64,000 nt of DNA from Acanthamoeba lenticulata (lineage: Eukaryota > Discosea > Longamoebia > Acanthamoebidae): positions 1 to 64,000 of the forward strand of contig NAVB01000037.1 in the NCBI GenBank assembly GCA_002179805.1, in the 5' to 3' direction. Under the pieces are notes generated by a model. The model saw only the letters and a program-made list of their open reading frames with translations, made no database searches and had not been told where the DNA came from. Position 1 is the stretch's first letter; each line of letters starts with the position of its first letter. The position numbers were made by a program, and so were the translations under genes. This document shows positions 34,077-45,300 of this stretch, one piece after another.

Positions 34077-36400
34077 TTAGCCTCTGTCCGCCAGCGGGGA
34101 ACTGGGCGGCAGGAGGGGCCAGCTCTCCAGCAGCTGCCGCTTCTGTTCGGCAGAGACGAACGGCACCACGTAGACCCCGGCCTCGGCGGTGATGACCATC
34201 GAGGCTTCCTCTGCTCACGTACGTGGTACGCCTTTGTGAGCGAGCTGGCTGCCGTTCACAAAATGTGGCGCCAAGCGACGTACCGCCGGCGCTGGTCTGG
34301 ATCTGCGCGTCCCCGAGCGGCACCACGGCGGTGACGCGCAGCTTGCCGCCCTTGTCCTTGCCTCCCGGGCCGGCCGTCGCGCCCGCGGGGCTTTCGGTCA
34401 GCACGAGCAGGTCGGACAGCAGCAGGTAGTGCTGCGGCACGAAGCCCTCCTGGTTCTGAATCACAGGATGGAAAGACCTCTCCCATGTGAGCCTTTTCTG
34501 GTTTGTTTGGACAAGGCTTCAAGCTGCCGACTTTGCGCTCGCGCCACCGCACCTCGGAGCGCATGAGGAGGAGGCCCTCCTGCATGTACATGCGACCAGG
34601 TGTCATTAGCTGCACGCCGAACCTCTGCGCGCACCCGGGCTCGCGGGTGAGATTGTGTCACGCCAACAACAGCGACAACCGCAGCAACAACGCGGGCAGG
34701 CAAAGGTACCTTGATGCCTTTGAGCCGGCCGATGGCCTTGGCCAGCACCTCGAGGTCTTCCTCGTGCTTCTTGTTGCGGTTGACGCTCAATACTACGTTG
34801 TGGATCTTTTCCTGCGCCCGGACCAACTTGGCGTGGTCCGGGTGGTCCTCGGGCGTGTGCCTCAGCAGCTCCTGCGCAGGAGGGCGCCATCAGCAAAAAC
34901 GTTGTTTGCTCGTGTGCGCAACCTGCAGGCTGAGGGCGCGTACACGCAGGAGCAGCGGGTATTTGCAGAGACGCTGCATCGGCTTGATGAGGTAGTCCCT
35001 GAGCATGAGGCGGTTGGTCTGCGGGTCGGCCAGCGTGCGCTGCAGGAAGGCCCGGAAGCGCGTGTTGGCCTTCTCGAGTCGCGCCACCATCTCCAACGCC
35101 GCGTCGTGGTTGGCACAGTACGTGGCGTACATCTTCATGTAATCTCCCTGTGATGGATGGTCATCGTCAGCCACGTCAGTCCGCCAAGTTAAATTGAAAG
35201 AAAAGAACGAAAGAAGAACGAACAAAAACGAGGAAGCTTTCGCCGACGTCGTTGCCATGCGCTGACTTGACTCGCTGGATAAGGTCTCCCAGAAGCATCT
35301 TGTTGATGGGGAGAAGCGTCTTCACGTTGGAGAATATGACAGCCACTTCCTCCTCCCGGGCAACGCCTTCGGCCAACATCGGCCCTCTGCTCCCCCCCCC
35401 CAACGCGTTCGTTCACAAAGATCGAAGACAAACAACAGCTGAAAAGAACGAAGACAACAACGCACTTGAAAACGGTGGCCAACACCTGCAGGTCATACAC
35501 GTAGGTCTTCTCCGTGTCGATAATCTCGTTGATGACGCGGTTGCGCGTCCGCAGAGGCTCCGGCACGCTGGCGTCGACCGACAGCAGCTGGGGCTGAGCC
35601 CGCACGGGAACCGCGACGATGGCCTCAAAGGAAGTGCTCTTTGTCTTCTGCTCCCTTGTCGCCACCGCATCGTCGCTCGTTATGGGCTCCACCCGCTTGC
35701 GGGTGGCCAGGAGCTCCTGCAGCACCTGCGCGCGCAGGTCGTTCACCGACCGCCGCTGAGCCTTTTTTTGCTTCGTCGCTTTCGCTTTCGTTTTCGTCTT
35801 CGCTTTTGCTTCGTTTCGTTCGTGTTGTTCCGAGGCAGCGGCCTGGTTGAGTTGCAGCCGCAACTCGTCGGCACCAAATGACACCGTGGCCCTCTTGCTG
35901 ATGTTGCTTCGGAGTCCCAGGCGCCTGGTTGTCGGCGAACCGACAGGGCTTGGCAGTGGTGATGGCGCCGATGGTGATGAACAGGAAGACGACGACAAGG
36001 AAGAAGAAGTCGAAGTGGACGAACAGGTTTCTGCGATGGTGTGGCTACGAGCTCGGGTGGGCACCGAGCGGACAGAGTGGTGGCCCTCCCCGCTGCCCCA
36101 GTAACCGCACTCGCTGTCGTCGACGACGCTCTGGAGGCTACGCGAGACTGCGGGCGAGTCGGGACTGCTGCTACACTCGCTATCGCTGTCATCCGGCTTG
36201 GCGTTGGTGAAGCAGTTGCTGGCGGCGGCTGCGACGGCGAGCTGTTGCCACTCGGCCGAGGCCGAGGGCGAAGTCAAGGAAGAGGCCGAGGCGAGCTCGA
36301 CGGCAGAAGACGAAGCAAAGAGCGGCCTATTGAGGAAGGACAGACTGAACCGCTTGTTCTTCCGCGTGGAAACAGATCCCGAGCTGCCGCGTCGGTCCAT
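34077..36400 (-). CDS. RhoGEF with DH and PH domains
   Basis: Starts MDRRGSSGSVSTRKNKR at 36400. The first exon is a 300-residue Ser-rich, probably disordered, region ending with a Lys/Ala-rich coil. The DH domain begins TRNRVINEIIDTEKTYVYDL with the conserved region CR1, then IIFSNVKTLLPINKMLLGDL, GDYMKMYATYCANHDAAL, and the CR3 signature YLIKPMQRLCKYPLLLREL. The PH domain follows: GRMYMQEGLLLMRSEVRWR, PQHYLLLSDLLVLTE, VPLGDAQIQ, ending VYVVPFVSAEQKRQLLESW and stop at 34077. It should activate Rho/Rac-type GTPases at membranes, acting on the actin cytoskeleton. The coding start at 36400 is preceded by a tRNA gene on the same strand 213 bases upstream. Confidence 0.85.
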
Positions 36401-36612
36401 GGTTGTGGGTGAGGCAGCAAAAGGCTTGTGGCTCGCGTAGGCGGGACGAAGTTGCAAGACAAGACGGCACGGGACAAAGACAACGTGCAACACTTGGGTA
36501 CAACCGTGTTGCCAGGAAGAGGAGAGAGGAGCCAGGGAGCGCCGCACCTGGTTGATGATGGCAACAAAGGGTGGTTGATGATGGCAACAAAGAGTGAGGG
36601 TAAAAAAGATAA

Positions 36613-36683
36613 TGCATCCGCCGGGAATTGAACCCGGGTCTCCCGCGTGGCAGGCGGAAATCTTGCCACTGGACCACGGATGC
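36613..36683 (-). tRNA. tRNA-Gly (anticodon GCC)
   Basis: Read on the minus strand: a 7-bp acceptor stem GCATCCG/CGGATGC, D arm with TGGTCCAGTGG, anticodon loop CTGCCAC giving GCC, and T arm GGGTTCAATTCCC, discriminator A. Length 71 nt, no intron. Confidence 0.95.
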
Positions 36684-36780
36684 TTTTCTTGTTGAGACAT
36701 GTCGCCGAGCCGAAATGGTATAATGCTTTTCCTCAATTTGGCTCGAAGGCGGCAGACGGTCGCGGCATGGAAGCTTAGTG

Positions 36781-36812
36781 GCACTGGACCACGGATGCTT
36801 TGCTTGCTGATA
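36781..36812 (-). pseudogene. truncated 5' copy of tRNA-Gly plus flank
   Basis: About 98 bases upstream (on the tRNA strand) of the intact tRNA-Gly, the first 17 bases of the tRNA (acceptor strand and part of the D arm) are repeated together with about 15 bases of its upstream flank with a few changes. The rest of the tRNA is missing, so it cannot fold. This looks like a partial tandem duplication. Confidence 0.6.
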
Positions 36813-37039
36813 TATGAGCGCAGTGGCGCAATACAACGATAAAAAGCGGTTCTCATCTTGCGGGACCGGGAATGGGAAGGAAGCATGCTAGAAAAGCATT
36901 TAAGTGAAAACTGGTTATTCTTGATGGCTCAGTGTACGCACTTCTATGTGGCCGTGTATTGCTGCTTCCAAAGTTGACTGATCCACTGTGTTATCATCCC
37001 GCCCCAGCATGGGAGGGCAGCAGCATGAGACCCTCATGG

Positions 37040-37310
37040 CCACCACGCGCGACATCGCTGCACGAAGGGGCGGCATGAAGTATGCGGGAAGGCTCGCGCT
37101 ACTCAGGGGTTAAGTGGGCACGCCACAGCGGCTGCCGCTGGGACGTGATGACCTGCGCCTTCGCAGCATGAGGAGGCCATCTGGACGTGCTTCAGTGGCT
37201 GCACGCGAACGGCTGCCCGTGGGATGAACGGACATACGTGCACACAGCTCAGAGAGGTCTCTTGGCTGTGGTCCAGTGGTTGCACGCCAACGGCTGCCAA
37301 CAATGCCGCG
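37040..37310 (+). pseudogene. remnant of ankyrin-like (HANGCPWD type) repeats
   Basis: The plus strand reads VKWARHSGCRWDVMTCAFAA, a stop, then GGHLDVLQWLHANGCPWDER, and TAQRGLLAVVQWLHANGC. This is the ankyrin-like repeat (about 26 residues) common in amoeba F-box/ankyrin families. The TGA at AA*GGHL sits where Arg or Glu is normal, a further stop lies just upstream near 37075, and the frame ends after NGC. It is not a working gene. Confidence 0.65.
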
Positions 37311-37319
37311 TTGGTGGAG

Positions 37320-37496
37320 GGCATTGACCCATGTGTGGCACACTGTGCGGCTGGCGGGCAGGGAAGGCTGGACGAAGCTGAGAATGGAGGCCACAAGCTC
37401 CACCATGAGGTCCTCCATGCTCAGATTTTCAGAAACAGCACTTCTTATGCCGCTCGGACTTGAAGACGAAGATGGCTTGAGCTGGTTGTGTTCCAA
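37320..37496 (-). pseudogene. inverted F-box fragment next to the ankyrin remnant
   Basis: On the minus strand: MEDLMVELVASILSFVQPSL then PASRTVCHTWVNAL, an F-box pattern (elLxxILSFVxP...CHxW). The frame then runs antisense into the ankyrin remnant, so it has lost its own downstream repeats. It may still be transcribed, but the protein would be a truncated F-box with a nonsense tail. Confidence 0.55.
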
Positions 37497-38039
37497 GAAA
37501 AAGCAAATCCTTTTTCTCTTTTTTGCATAGTTCCGAGCAAGGGATTTGTCAGCTCTCCGTTGATGCCCAGACGGCCAAGACAGGCGAAGGACCTAAACGC
37601 CACGTGCAAACTGGTGGTTCATCAGAGAAATTTAGCTGATGAAGCAGTGAGGAGTTGGTGCCCATTCCACAAGGTCGGATGTCAGTGGTCACACAACAGT
37701 CTCGTCCGGAGCGTCGCAACTCCGACTCCGGAGACTAGTTAGTCAAAGGAGATGACAGATATCCTGTCTTCTCATCAAGAGCCAGTATGTTATCCTTTCC
37801 TCAACTGTGGTTGAGGGGATACTAATTCCCAACTCGCTGAGCGTACTTAATTGGTTTACCAGCTTTACCTCTTACTCACATCTCCATGCACATTCACGGA
37901 TACTTGCAGCACTCCACCATCAGCAGATGTCATCTGTTGCAGCCATTTAACTGCAGCAGCCACCATCACTTCATCACTCTTCCTTTGCCCCTCTCGTCTC
38001 CTACACGCGCCCGCCCACAAGCACCGAGTGGATATCGCG

Positions 38040-40228
38040 ATGAGTGAATACTCATCCGCTCCATCCCAACTCCAGCGACCAAGCGTCATGTCGAGCATGT
38101 TGGCTTTGGTGATGCCTCAAGGCTACATCAACTCCCACAGCAGCGAAGACGTCCACAAGTTCTTCATGACGCAGTGCCTCGCCATCGTCTTGCCTGTTTC
38201 CCAACTGGCCATCTTCGCCCTCACGGACGAGTTGCCGCCACTCGTTTGGTGGTTGCTGGTTCTTCTCCTGGGCTTCATGCTTCGCTACAAGCACAACATT
38301 ACTGTGGCCTCGCTCTTGCTCGCCCTGTTCATCGACTTGTGCGCTATTGTTCTCTGCGTCCGCCATGGCGTCGTGCCCGAGCTCTACGTCTGGTTGGGTT
38401 GGTACGCAACCTCTCCACATGAACAGCGCTTCTTCGCGGATGACTGATGTCACGTCCCACCCCAAGGGTGCCCAAGATCCTGTCGTTCCCCTTCGGCGGC
38501 CTTGGCGGCATTGTTGGCGTGGCAGCCATCCTGGCCCAGGCCGCGGTCTTGCACATACTCGGGTACACGAGCTCTGTGGGCGACGTGGACCACATGGTGG
38601 GCGTCATCACCATCAACGCCTTCCTGCTGTGCTTGGGCATCAGCGCGTCAGCCAATGAGTTTTGCCGTGAAGACATTCTGCACCGGCTGCAGGTTCGCGT
38701 ACCTTCATCCTTGGTCACATCTTGTCTTTCAGCTCATATCCATCATGCAGACGACGCTGGACGAAATGAAGCGCATGAACGGTGACCTGCAAGAGGCAGC
38801 AGAGGCCAAGAATCTGTTCTTTGCCTCGACTTCTCACGGTACGCCACCACATCTGGCTGGCAAGCAAGACAACGATGCTGACGCACAATGGCCACAAACT
38901 AGAGTTGCGGACGCCGCTGCACGGAATGCTGGCCCTGGCCGACTCGATGCTCGACCAGTGCTTGCCCGCGCGCCTGGCTAGCGGACCTCTCCAGTCCCTG
39001 CGCACCATCTCCGACTGCGGAAAGCACCTGCTGGCGCTGCTCAACAACATCCTCGACCTGGAAAAGGTTGACGCGGGCAGCTTCACGCTGGAAGCCGTCC
39101 CGTTCTCCGTCGTCGATGAGGTCCATCAAGTGTGCGCCACCTTTGCGGCCATGCTGGAGAACAAGGCCATCAGGTTGGAGCAGCTGCTCCAGCCGCTGAC
39201 GCTCGACCAGACTCTGCGCCTGGGCGACCCGCTGCGCTTCAGGCAGGTCCTTACGAACTTGCTCTCCAACGCCATTAAGTTCTCCCCTCACGGGGGCACG
39301 ATCCGCCTTGTTGTTCAAGTCGACGAGCTCGACGCCTTGCGTGTCGAGGTGGCCGACTCGGGCATTGGCATCTCGCCCGCAACGCAGGCGACGCTCTTCC
39401 GCGACTACGTGCAAGCCGACGCGTCGATCGGCCGCAAGTTTGGCGGCACGGGCTTGGGCCTGGCCATATCGAAGCGCTTTGTCAACGCCATGGGCGGCCA
39501 GATTGGCTGCCGGTCGACTGAGGGCTCGGGCGCCACGTTCTGGTTCGTCGTGCCGCTGCCTCGAGTGCCCGATACAAACGCCGACGATGACGGTGGCTTG
39601 GACGCCGAAGTGGACAACACCCATGAAGAACCAGATCGAACCATTGGAGCCCCGTCAATCGACAGCACGAAGGGGATCCTGCAAGGCAAGCGAGTGCTGG
39701 TGGTTGATGATAACGCGGTCAACAGGAAGGTGTGCCTCGCCATGCTCCGGCCCTTGGGAGCTGAGACCGTGGTGGCCACCAACGGCCACGAGGCGCTGGC
39801 CATGATCCTTGACCAAGGAGAAAACCTCGAAGCAGACTGTCCGGCCATCGACGTCGTGCTGATGGATTTCCTCATGCCCGGCCTCGGTAAGTGTGTCACA
39901 AACAGCCAGACGTTGTATGTGTGGCTTCTTACTGATGAGTTCCTCTCGTTCTCCTCCAGATGGAATGGAAACAACGAAGTGCATCCGAGAGAGCGAGGAA
40001 GCTGCCGGCGGCCAACGTCATGTTCCCATCATTGGACTCTCGGCAATGTCCTTGTCCCCAGAAACGGCGCTGTCTGCACGCAAGGCGGGTATGGACGACT
40101 GGATCACCAAGCCCTTCAACCGCGCCCAGCTCGCGTCCACACTAGGTCACTGGCTGGCCTTGCCATGCCTAGACCCATTGCCCACCAGGCCGTCTCCAAT
40201 AACGAGACAGCGAACAAAGACCATGTAG
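38040..40228 (+). CDS. six-TM hybrid sensor histidine kinase with receiver domain
   Basis: Starts MSEYSSAPSQLQRPSVM at 38040. About six membrane segments precede the kinase (e.g. LVWWLLVLLLGFML, ASLLLALFIDLCAIVLC, GVAAILAQAAVLHILGY, TINAFLLCLG). The HisKA H-box is split by an intron: FFASTSH / ELRTPLHGMLALADS, His being the phosphoacceptor. HATPase motifs: QVLTNLLSNAIKFS (N), VADSGIGI (G1), KFGGTGLGLAI (G2). The C-terminal receiver has RVLVVDDNAVNRK, Asp in DVVLMDFLMPG, Ser in IIGLSAM and Lys in WITKPFN. Five or so introns exclude a bacterial contaminant. Such kinases phosphorylate their own receiver and pass phosphate to an HPt protein; none lies in this window. The input ligand is unknown. 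Confidence 0.9.
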
Positions 40229-40295
40229 TTTATATTAAAATTATTTTACTCATTTTCGTTTCAATTTATTTTATTTCTTGTCTGGGCACACAAGG

Positions 40296-42239
40296 TCAGG
40301 ACTCAGCTTTGAGAGCGCAGAGGAGGAGGCCATTCAGTTTCCAGTGGGGCCGTGCAGAGGGCTGCTTCGAAAGCCAGTTCAGCGTCTGCATCACCTTGTC
40401 CTGCCGATCAAGCACCTCCTCTGTCGTGTGGGGGGGGGGGACATCATCAAGGGAAGGAGTGAGAGATCGTTTGTGGGCGTGTGAAGGGGAAGGAGGAGGA
40501 GGAGGACCGGCAGTCTCCTTGCTCTGGCGCACGGCGAAGGTCGTCACAGCAAAGATGACTGGTCCGGCGTAGTAGGGGCACATGTGGTGCGGCCGCTGGA
40601 ATACCGGCACCTGCAGCGCACAACATACACGCACGCACGTACATGGCTTCAGCCTTAAAGGACAAGAGAGAGAGAGAGAGAAAGTAAGGTCGACCTTCAG
40701 GCGCTCCCGGATGAGAGCCGCCTGGCCCTGCGTGTCGTTGATGAAGAAAAGGCCCAGATAGAGTCCCCGGCTGAAGAAATTCTTGCCTTCGCCCAGCACG
40801 CCGTGCAGCTCGCGATAGACCTGTGGGCCGCACACGAGGTTCATCACCACGGCTCGCCAGCGCAACAGATGGTGGCAGAGGCGGCGGCGGCGGCGGCGGC
40901 GGTGGTGGTGGTGGTGGTGGCGCAAGCGTACGTGTTTTTGGTGGGCCGACAGGCCCTTTTCGCAGGCGCCGAACCGCTCGGCGTCGACCACGTAGATCAG
41001 CTTGAGGCGGGACTCCTCCTCCAAGGAGGTACGGCGATCGCCGTCCTGCATCAGCTGCAGCCCGCGGAACAGCTGTCGGGAGGTCGGGCGGTACCAGTTC
41101 CTGTTGACGTGCGGTCCGCCTCACGTGAGCGCGATCGGCGCGAGAGAAAGAGAGAGAGAGAGAGAGCGAACCGGGGCCGCCGGACAACGCAGATGTTGGC
41201 CATCACCTTCTCCACGTTGCCCCACGTGCTCAGGTGGGAGTAGCACAGGCGCACCACGCGGCACCCGCCTGGGGACCCAACGCGCCAGCACGTCCACACA
41301 AGCGTGAGGTTGGAGTCTCCGTTCGTTGAAGGCTGAAGAAGCCAGGGGCGCACGCACCGCTGGGGCTGACCAGGTCGGCCTCGACGTAGCCCGGGACGGG
41401 CTCGTGCCGGTAGTCTTTGGCGCAGACGCCGCTCAGCGCCTGGTCCCGGAGGATGTCCGTGATGGCCGAGAGCGAGGCAAAGGAGGTCAGGCCCGACACC
41501 AGGAACCCGGTTGATGCTGGCGTGCGCCAGACCTTCACCATCTCGTACATCCTGCGGGCGTGTCGCCATGAAGATGATGATGATGATGACCATTGCGATG
41601 ATGACGATGAGGATGCAGCGCGCACCGGCGAAAGGCTTCCTTCCAGCCGCCGTAGCCCTCGTGTGTGGCGTGGTGGCGCACAAACTCGCGTAGCGCCTCC
41701 GCCCTGCACGGCAGTTCGTCGTCGTCGTCGTCATCGTTGTCGTTGTCGTTGCCCGTGCGCGAGGACACGCGGGCGGGATCGTCCAGTGTGAACCGGGCAA
41801 AGAGCTCGTCGAGCGGCACACCACGCCATTTGTTGAAGTGGTCGCCACTACCCTCCGGCGGGACGGACTGCAGCATCAACGCCCACCACAAGGGACAACA
41901 AGCGCCTTCAGCCATGAGCTGGCCTTGGAGGAGGAAGAAGAAGATGCCAAAAGCTGTTGTTTGGAGGGGGTGGTGATGACCAACCGAGTAGGGGTGAGGA
42001 CCGGACACAGCTTCGCCCCAAAAGTCGGAGCCGAAGCGTCGGAGGAAGCGGGCACACCACACGACGTCACTCTCGGCCTCCCGCCGAAGTTGGGAGCATG
42101 TTTGACTCACCTGGCGGGTCCGTCAGAAAAACTCCTGCTTCCCCTTGTGCGTCGCGCGTACCAGGGCCAACTGGGAGGGGCGAAGGTGGACCAGCACACA
42201 TGCCTGCAGCTCGGGGCAGAGACCAGTGAAGCACGCCAT
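40296..42239 (-). CDS. F-box protein with unassigned C-terminal region
   Basis: Starts MACFTGLCPELQACVLVHLR at 42239. The F-box is split by an intron: PELQACVLVHLRPSQLAL / VSQTCSQLRREAESDVVWCA, then RFGSDFWGEA. Beyond it: WWALMLQSVPP, KWRGVPLDELFARFTL, EALREFVRHHATHEGYGGWK, TWGNVEKVMANICVV, NRNWYRPTSRQLFRGLQLMQ, RLKLIYVVDAERFG and LYLGLFFINDTQGQAALIRE. The tail carries a Pro-rich patch and stops at 40296. I do not recognise the C-terminal half. It is presumably an SCF adaptor. Introns carry unusual microsatellites (GGC/GGT near 40876-40920, GA near 41140-41165, ATG near 41570-41590). The C-terminus is a putative substrate-binding region. Confidence 0.65.
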
Positions 42240-42362
42240 CTTTGCTGATGGGCTTTCCTTGCTTCACTTCACGATATAAAAAAATTTGTCGCAATAACCT
42301 GTTTAGCATTCTTTCCATTCCGCGAAAATCATTTAGGAATGTACTTTTGCCACACCTTATTG

Positions 42363-45300
42363 TTACACTATGTGGTGGTCAAGGATGGAGGACAGACTTT
42401 GGGCCAAGGACGAGGCGGTGGGCCTCTTGGCCGGCTTGTGATGCCAGGCCTTCTGAATCAGCTTGCTGTACTCGGGCGGGCAGTCGCTCGGCATGTCGGG
42501 CCGGCGGCCACCGACAACCTCCACGCCGATGGTGACAAAGTTGTAGCCGCGCGATTCGCCATAGGGACACTTGCGCGTGAGGGCTTGCCACATGAGGATG
42601 CCCAGCGAGTAGACGTCGGCCTTTTCGTCGTAGCGGCTGCCCTCGAAGATCTCGGGCGCCGTCCAATGGGGTGAGCCGCAGCGGGTCATGGTGGCCATGT
42701 CCTCACGGACGCGCGCGAGGCCAAAGTCGGCCAGCTTAGCCGTCCACGTGCGCTGGCTCTCGCCGTCAATCAGCACGTTCGACGGCTTGAGGTCGCGGTG
42801 CAGAATGGGCTTGTCAAAGGCTGTGTGCAGGTAGTCAAGGCCGCGCGCGACGTCTAGCACCAGCCGCATGCGCACTTGAAGCGGGATCGCCCGGTGCGTG
42901 TCCGCGAGCAGCGCGTGAAGGTTGCCGTTGGGCACGAGCTCGGTGATGATGGCCAGGTTCGGGCTCTGCAGGCAGGCACCGATGAACAGCACGATGTTGG
43001 GATGGCTCATGTTGCTGAGCACGCCGATCTCGGCCCGGAAGGCGAGCATGGCGCGCTCGCTCATCGTCTGCTTGGCCAGGCGCTTGACCGCCACTTGGAT
43101 GCCCTTCCACTGGCCCTTGGTGACGAAGCCGTAGGAGCCGGTGCCGATCTGCTCGCCCAGGGTGATCTCGTCAAAGTTGATCACCATGCGGCACAGGTTG
43201 GCGCTGCCCAGAAGGCGCGCGCTGACGTCGCTTGGTCCCGCGGCGCTCGAAGAGTCTGATGCAGAGGCTTCGTGGTCTTCGTGCTTTATGGCGCAGGCCA
43301 GCGCAAAGGTCTCGATGTCGGTCTCGGTCGCACATGGCTTGAACTGGGGAGGGCTGCCGTCGTTGCTACTATTGTTGCTGACAGCCGAGACCAGAGCGCG
43401 GGAGGTCAGGACTTGGCCGCCGCTTGCGGCGCCGGCCAGCGCCAAGGCCACGTCGACCGCCTCGCCGACGTATCGGTAGCGCCGCGTGAGCGTCTGCCGC
43501 GAGACCGTCTTCACGGCCCCATAATGGACGCCCATGCGCACAGAGATGGGCTTGGAGGCCATGCCCGCCTGCACCGCCGAGCACCAGGCCACGGCCGACG
43601 CTGGGCGCTCAAACAGCATGCAGAAGGTGCCCTGGCCCTCGAGCATGCCGTCGGCCAGGCGGGACTCGTAGCCTTGGTGCTGGCGCGCCAGCTCGCGGAG
43701 CAGCGCGTTATGCTCGCCGAGCGCCCGGTGCGCGGCCTCGGGGTCGTTCTCCCACAGCACGTTGGCATGGACCACGTCGGACACGACCACGGCGCAGGGC
43801 GCGGCGGTAGACGGCGAGGCCGGGGCGCGGATGATGTCGGCCTTGCCCAGCCCGACGGACGAGCTGCTGTCGGTCGCCGTCGTGCGCGTGACCGTGCTGA
43901 ACGAGGACTGGCTGTCGGTCTCCCCTGTCGTGCGGGTGGACATGTTGTACGACGAGCTGCTGCTGCTTCCGCTGCCGCTGCCGCCGCTGTTGTGACTGAC
44001 GATGTCGGCCAGCCGGTGCATGATGACCCCGAACGAGGGCCGCGATGTGGGTGCAGTGGCCCAACAGTCGGTCACGAGCTGGACGTAGTTGGCCTCGACG
44101 CTGCCGAGGGACTCGAGCGAGGGCAGGGCCGGCCGGAGATCGTCTCGGATGACGCCCACGGCGATGGCGGCCGGACTCAGGCCGGCGTAGGGCTGGTCGC
44201 GCGTGAGCGTCTCCCAGAGAATGACGCCAAAGGCGTAGACGTCGGCAGCCATGTGGTCGATCCCGGGCTCCATGTTCAGCACTTCGGGCGCCATCCACTG
44301 GACCGTGCCGGCCAGCGCGTTCATGTCCTGCCGCGCGCGCTCGCTCTTGGCCCGCGTGAGGCCAAAGTCGGCCACCTTGAGGTTCCATTTGGCGTCGAGC
44401 AGCAGATTCATGGACTTGAGGTCGCAGTGCACGATGCCCGACGAGTGCAAGAAGTGCATGCCCTTGGAGGCCTGGTAGACCAGCTTGGCCTGCATGCCCA
44501 GCGGCAGGTCGGGCACGAGCTCGTTGTGGAGCAGGTCGTAGAGGCTCCCGAGTGACATGTACTCCATGACGATGGCCATCCGCGGCGGCTTCGTGCAGGC
44601 CGCCATGAAGAGGACGACGTTCGGGTGGCGCAGCGCGGTCATGACGGCCACCTCGCTGCGGAAGCTGTTCACGCTGGCGGTGTGGCCCTCGGCAGCCGTC
44701 GAAAGCATCTTCACAGCCACATCAGTGCCCTTCCAGGTGGCCCGGTAGACCTGGCCATACCCGCCGGCGCCCAGGAGCGGTCCGAGTTCGATCTCATCGA
44801 TGTCGATCTCCCAGTCCTCGGGACCGCGTCGCGATCTGCGGAACGCGATGAGCGCGGCCACGGCCAGCGCGGCCAGGCACAGGCAGGCGACGACGCCCAG
44901 CACAGGCAGGACGACGGCGATGGCGATCACGCCGCCGTCGAGGCCCGACGAGCCGCGCGACGTGTCCGTCTGGCAGTACTCGCCTTCCCAGGGCGATGGG
45001 CACACGCACGCGCCCGAGACGCAGGTGCCGTGATTGGAGCACACGGTGTAATCGGGACCGACGCACGGGTAGATGGAGCTCACGTGGACGTCGGCCACGG
45101 TCGTGTTGACGAGCACCTGGAGTGCTCGGCGCATGAACTTGTCGTTGCCGCCGACCATGAGCACGTAGCTCTCGCGGGCCACTTGGTCCGCCACCGGCGA
45201 CGTGAGCGCCCAGTAGATCCAGTCGACCAGAGCCCGGGCCTTGGCCGGGTCGGCCATCGCGCGCGTGCGCACCATGAAGTGGTCGTACATGGCGACCGGC

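Larger units (their letters stand above)
36813..38039. other. gene-poor stretch with degraded gene fragments
   Basis: Between the DH-PH gene/tRNA and the histidine kinase. It contains ankyrin-like and F-box remnants (listed separately) and a possible cysteine-containing fragment at 37488-37742 (WCPFHKVGCQW, vaguely TRAF-finger-like). The 3' half, 37745-38039, is plain leader/promoter DNA for the histidine kinase gene, with no TATA box seen. Confidence 0.5.

Noticed and set aside
36401..36886. N-terminal extension of the RhoGEF across the tRNA-Gly gene
   Set aside because: The open frame continues upstream through the tRNA, but that would make the tRNA coding; the Met at 36400 gives a sensible start.
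38040..40228. bacterial contamination or very recent transfer (histidine kinase)
   Set aside because: Several introns with GT-AG ends, one inside the H-box, and codon use like the neighbours.
40876..40920. His/Arg run in the F-box protein
   Set aside because: The GGC/GGT tract lies between a good donor (GTACGC) and acceptor (CCCACAG), so it is intronic.
43272..44555. 427-residue plus-strand open frame
   Set aside because: Also antisense to the receptor kinase; composition is Gly/Arg/His-rich with no domain.
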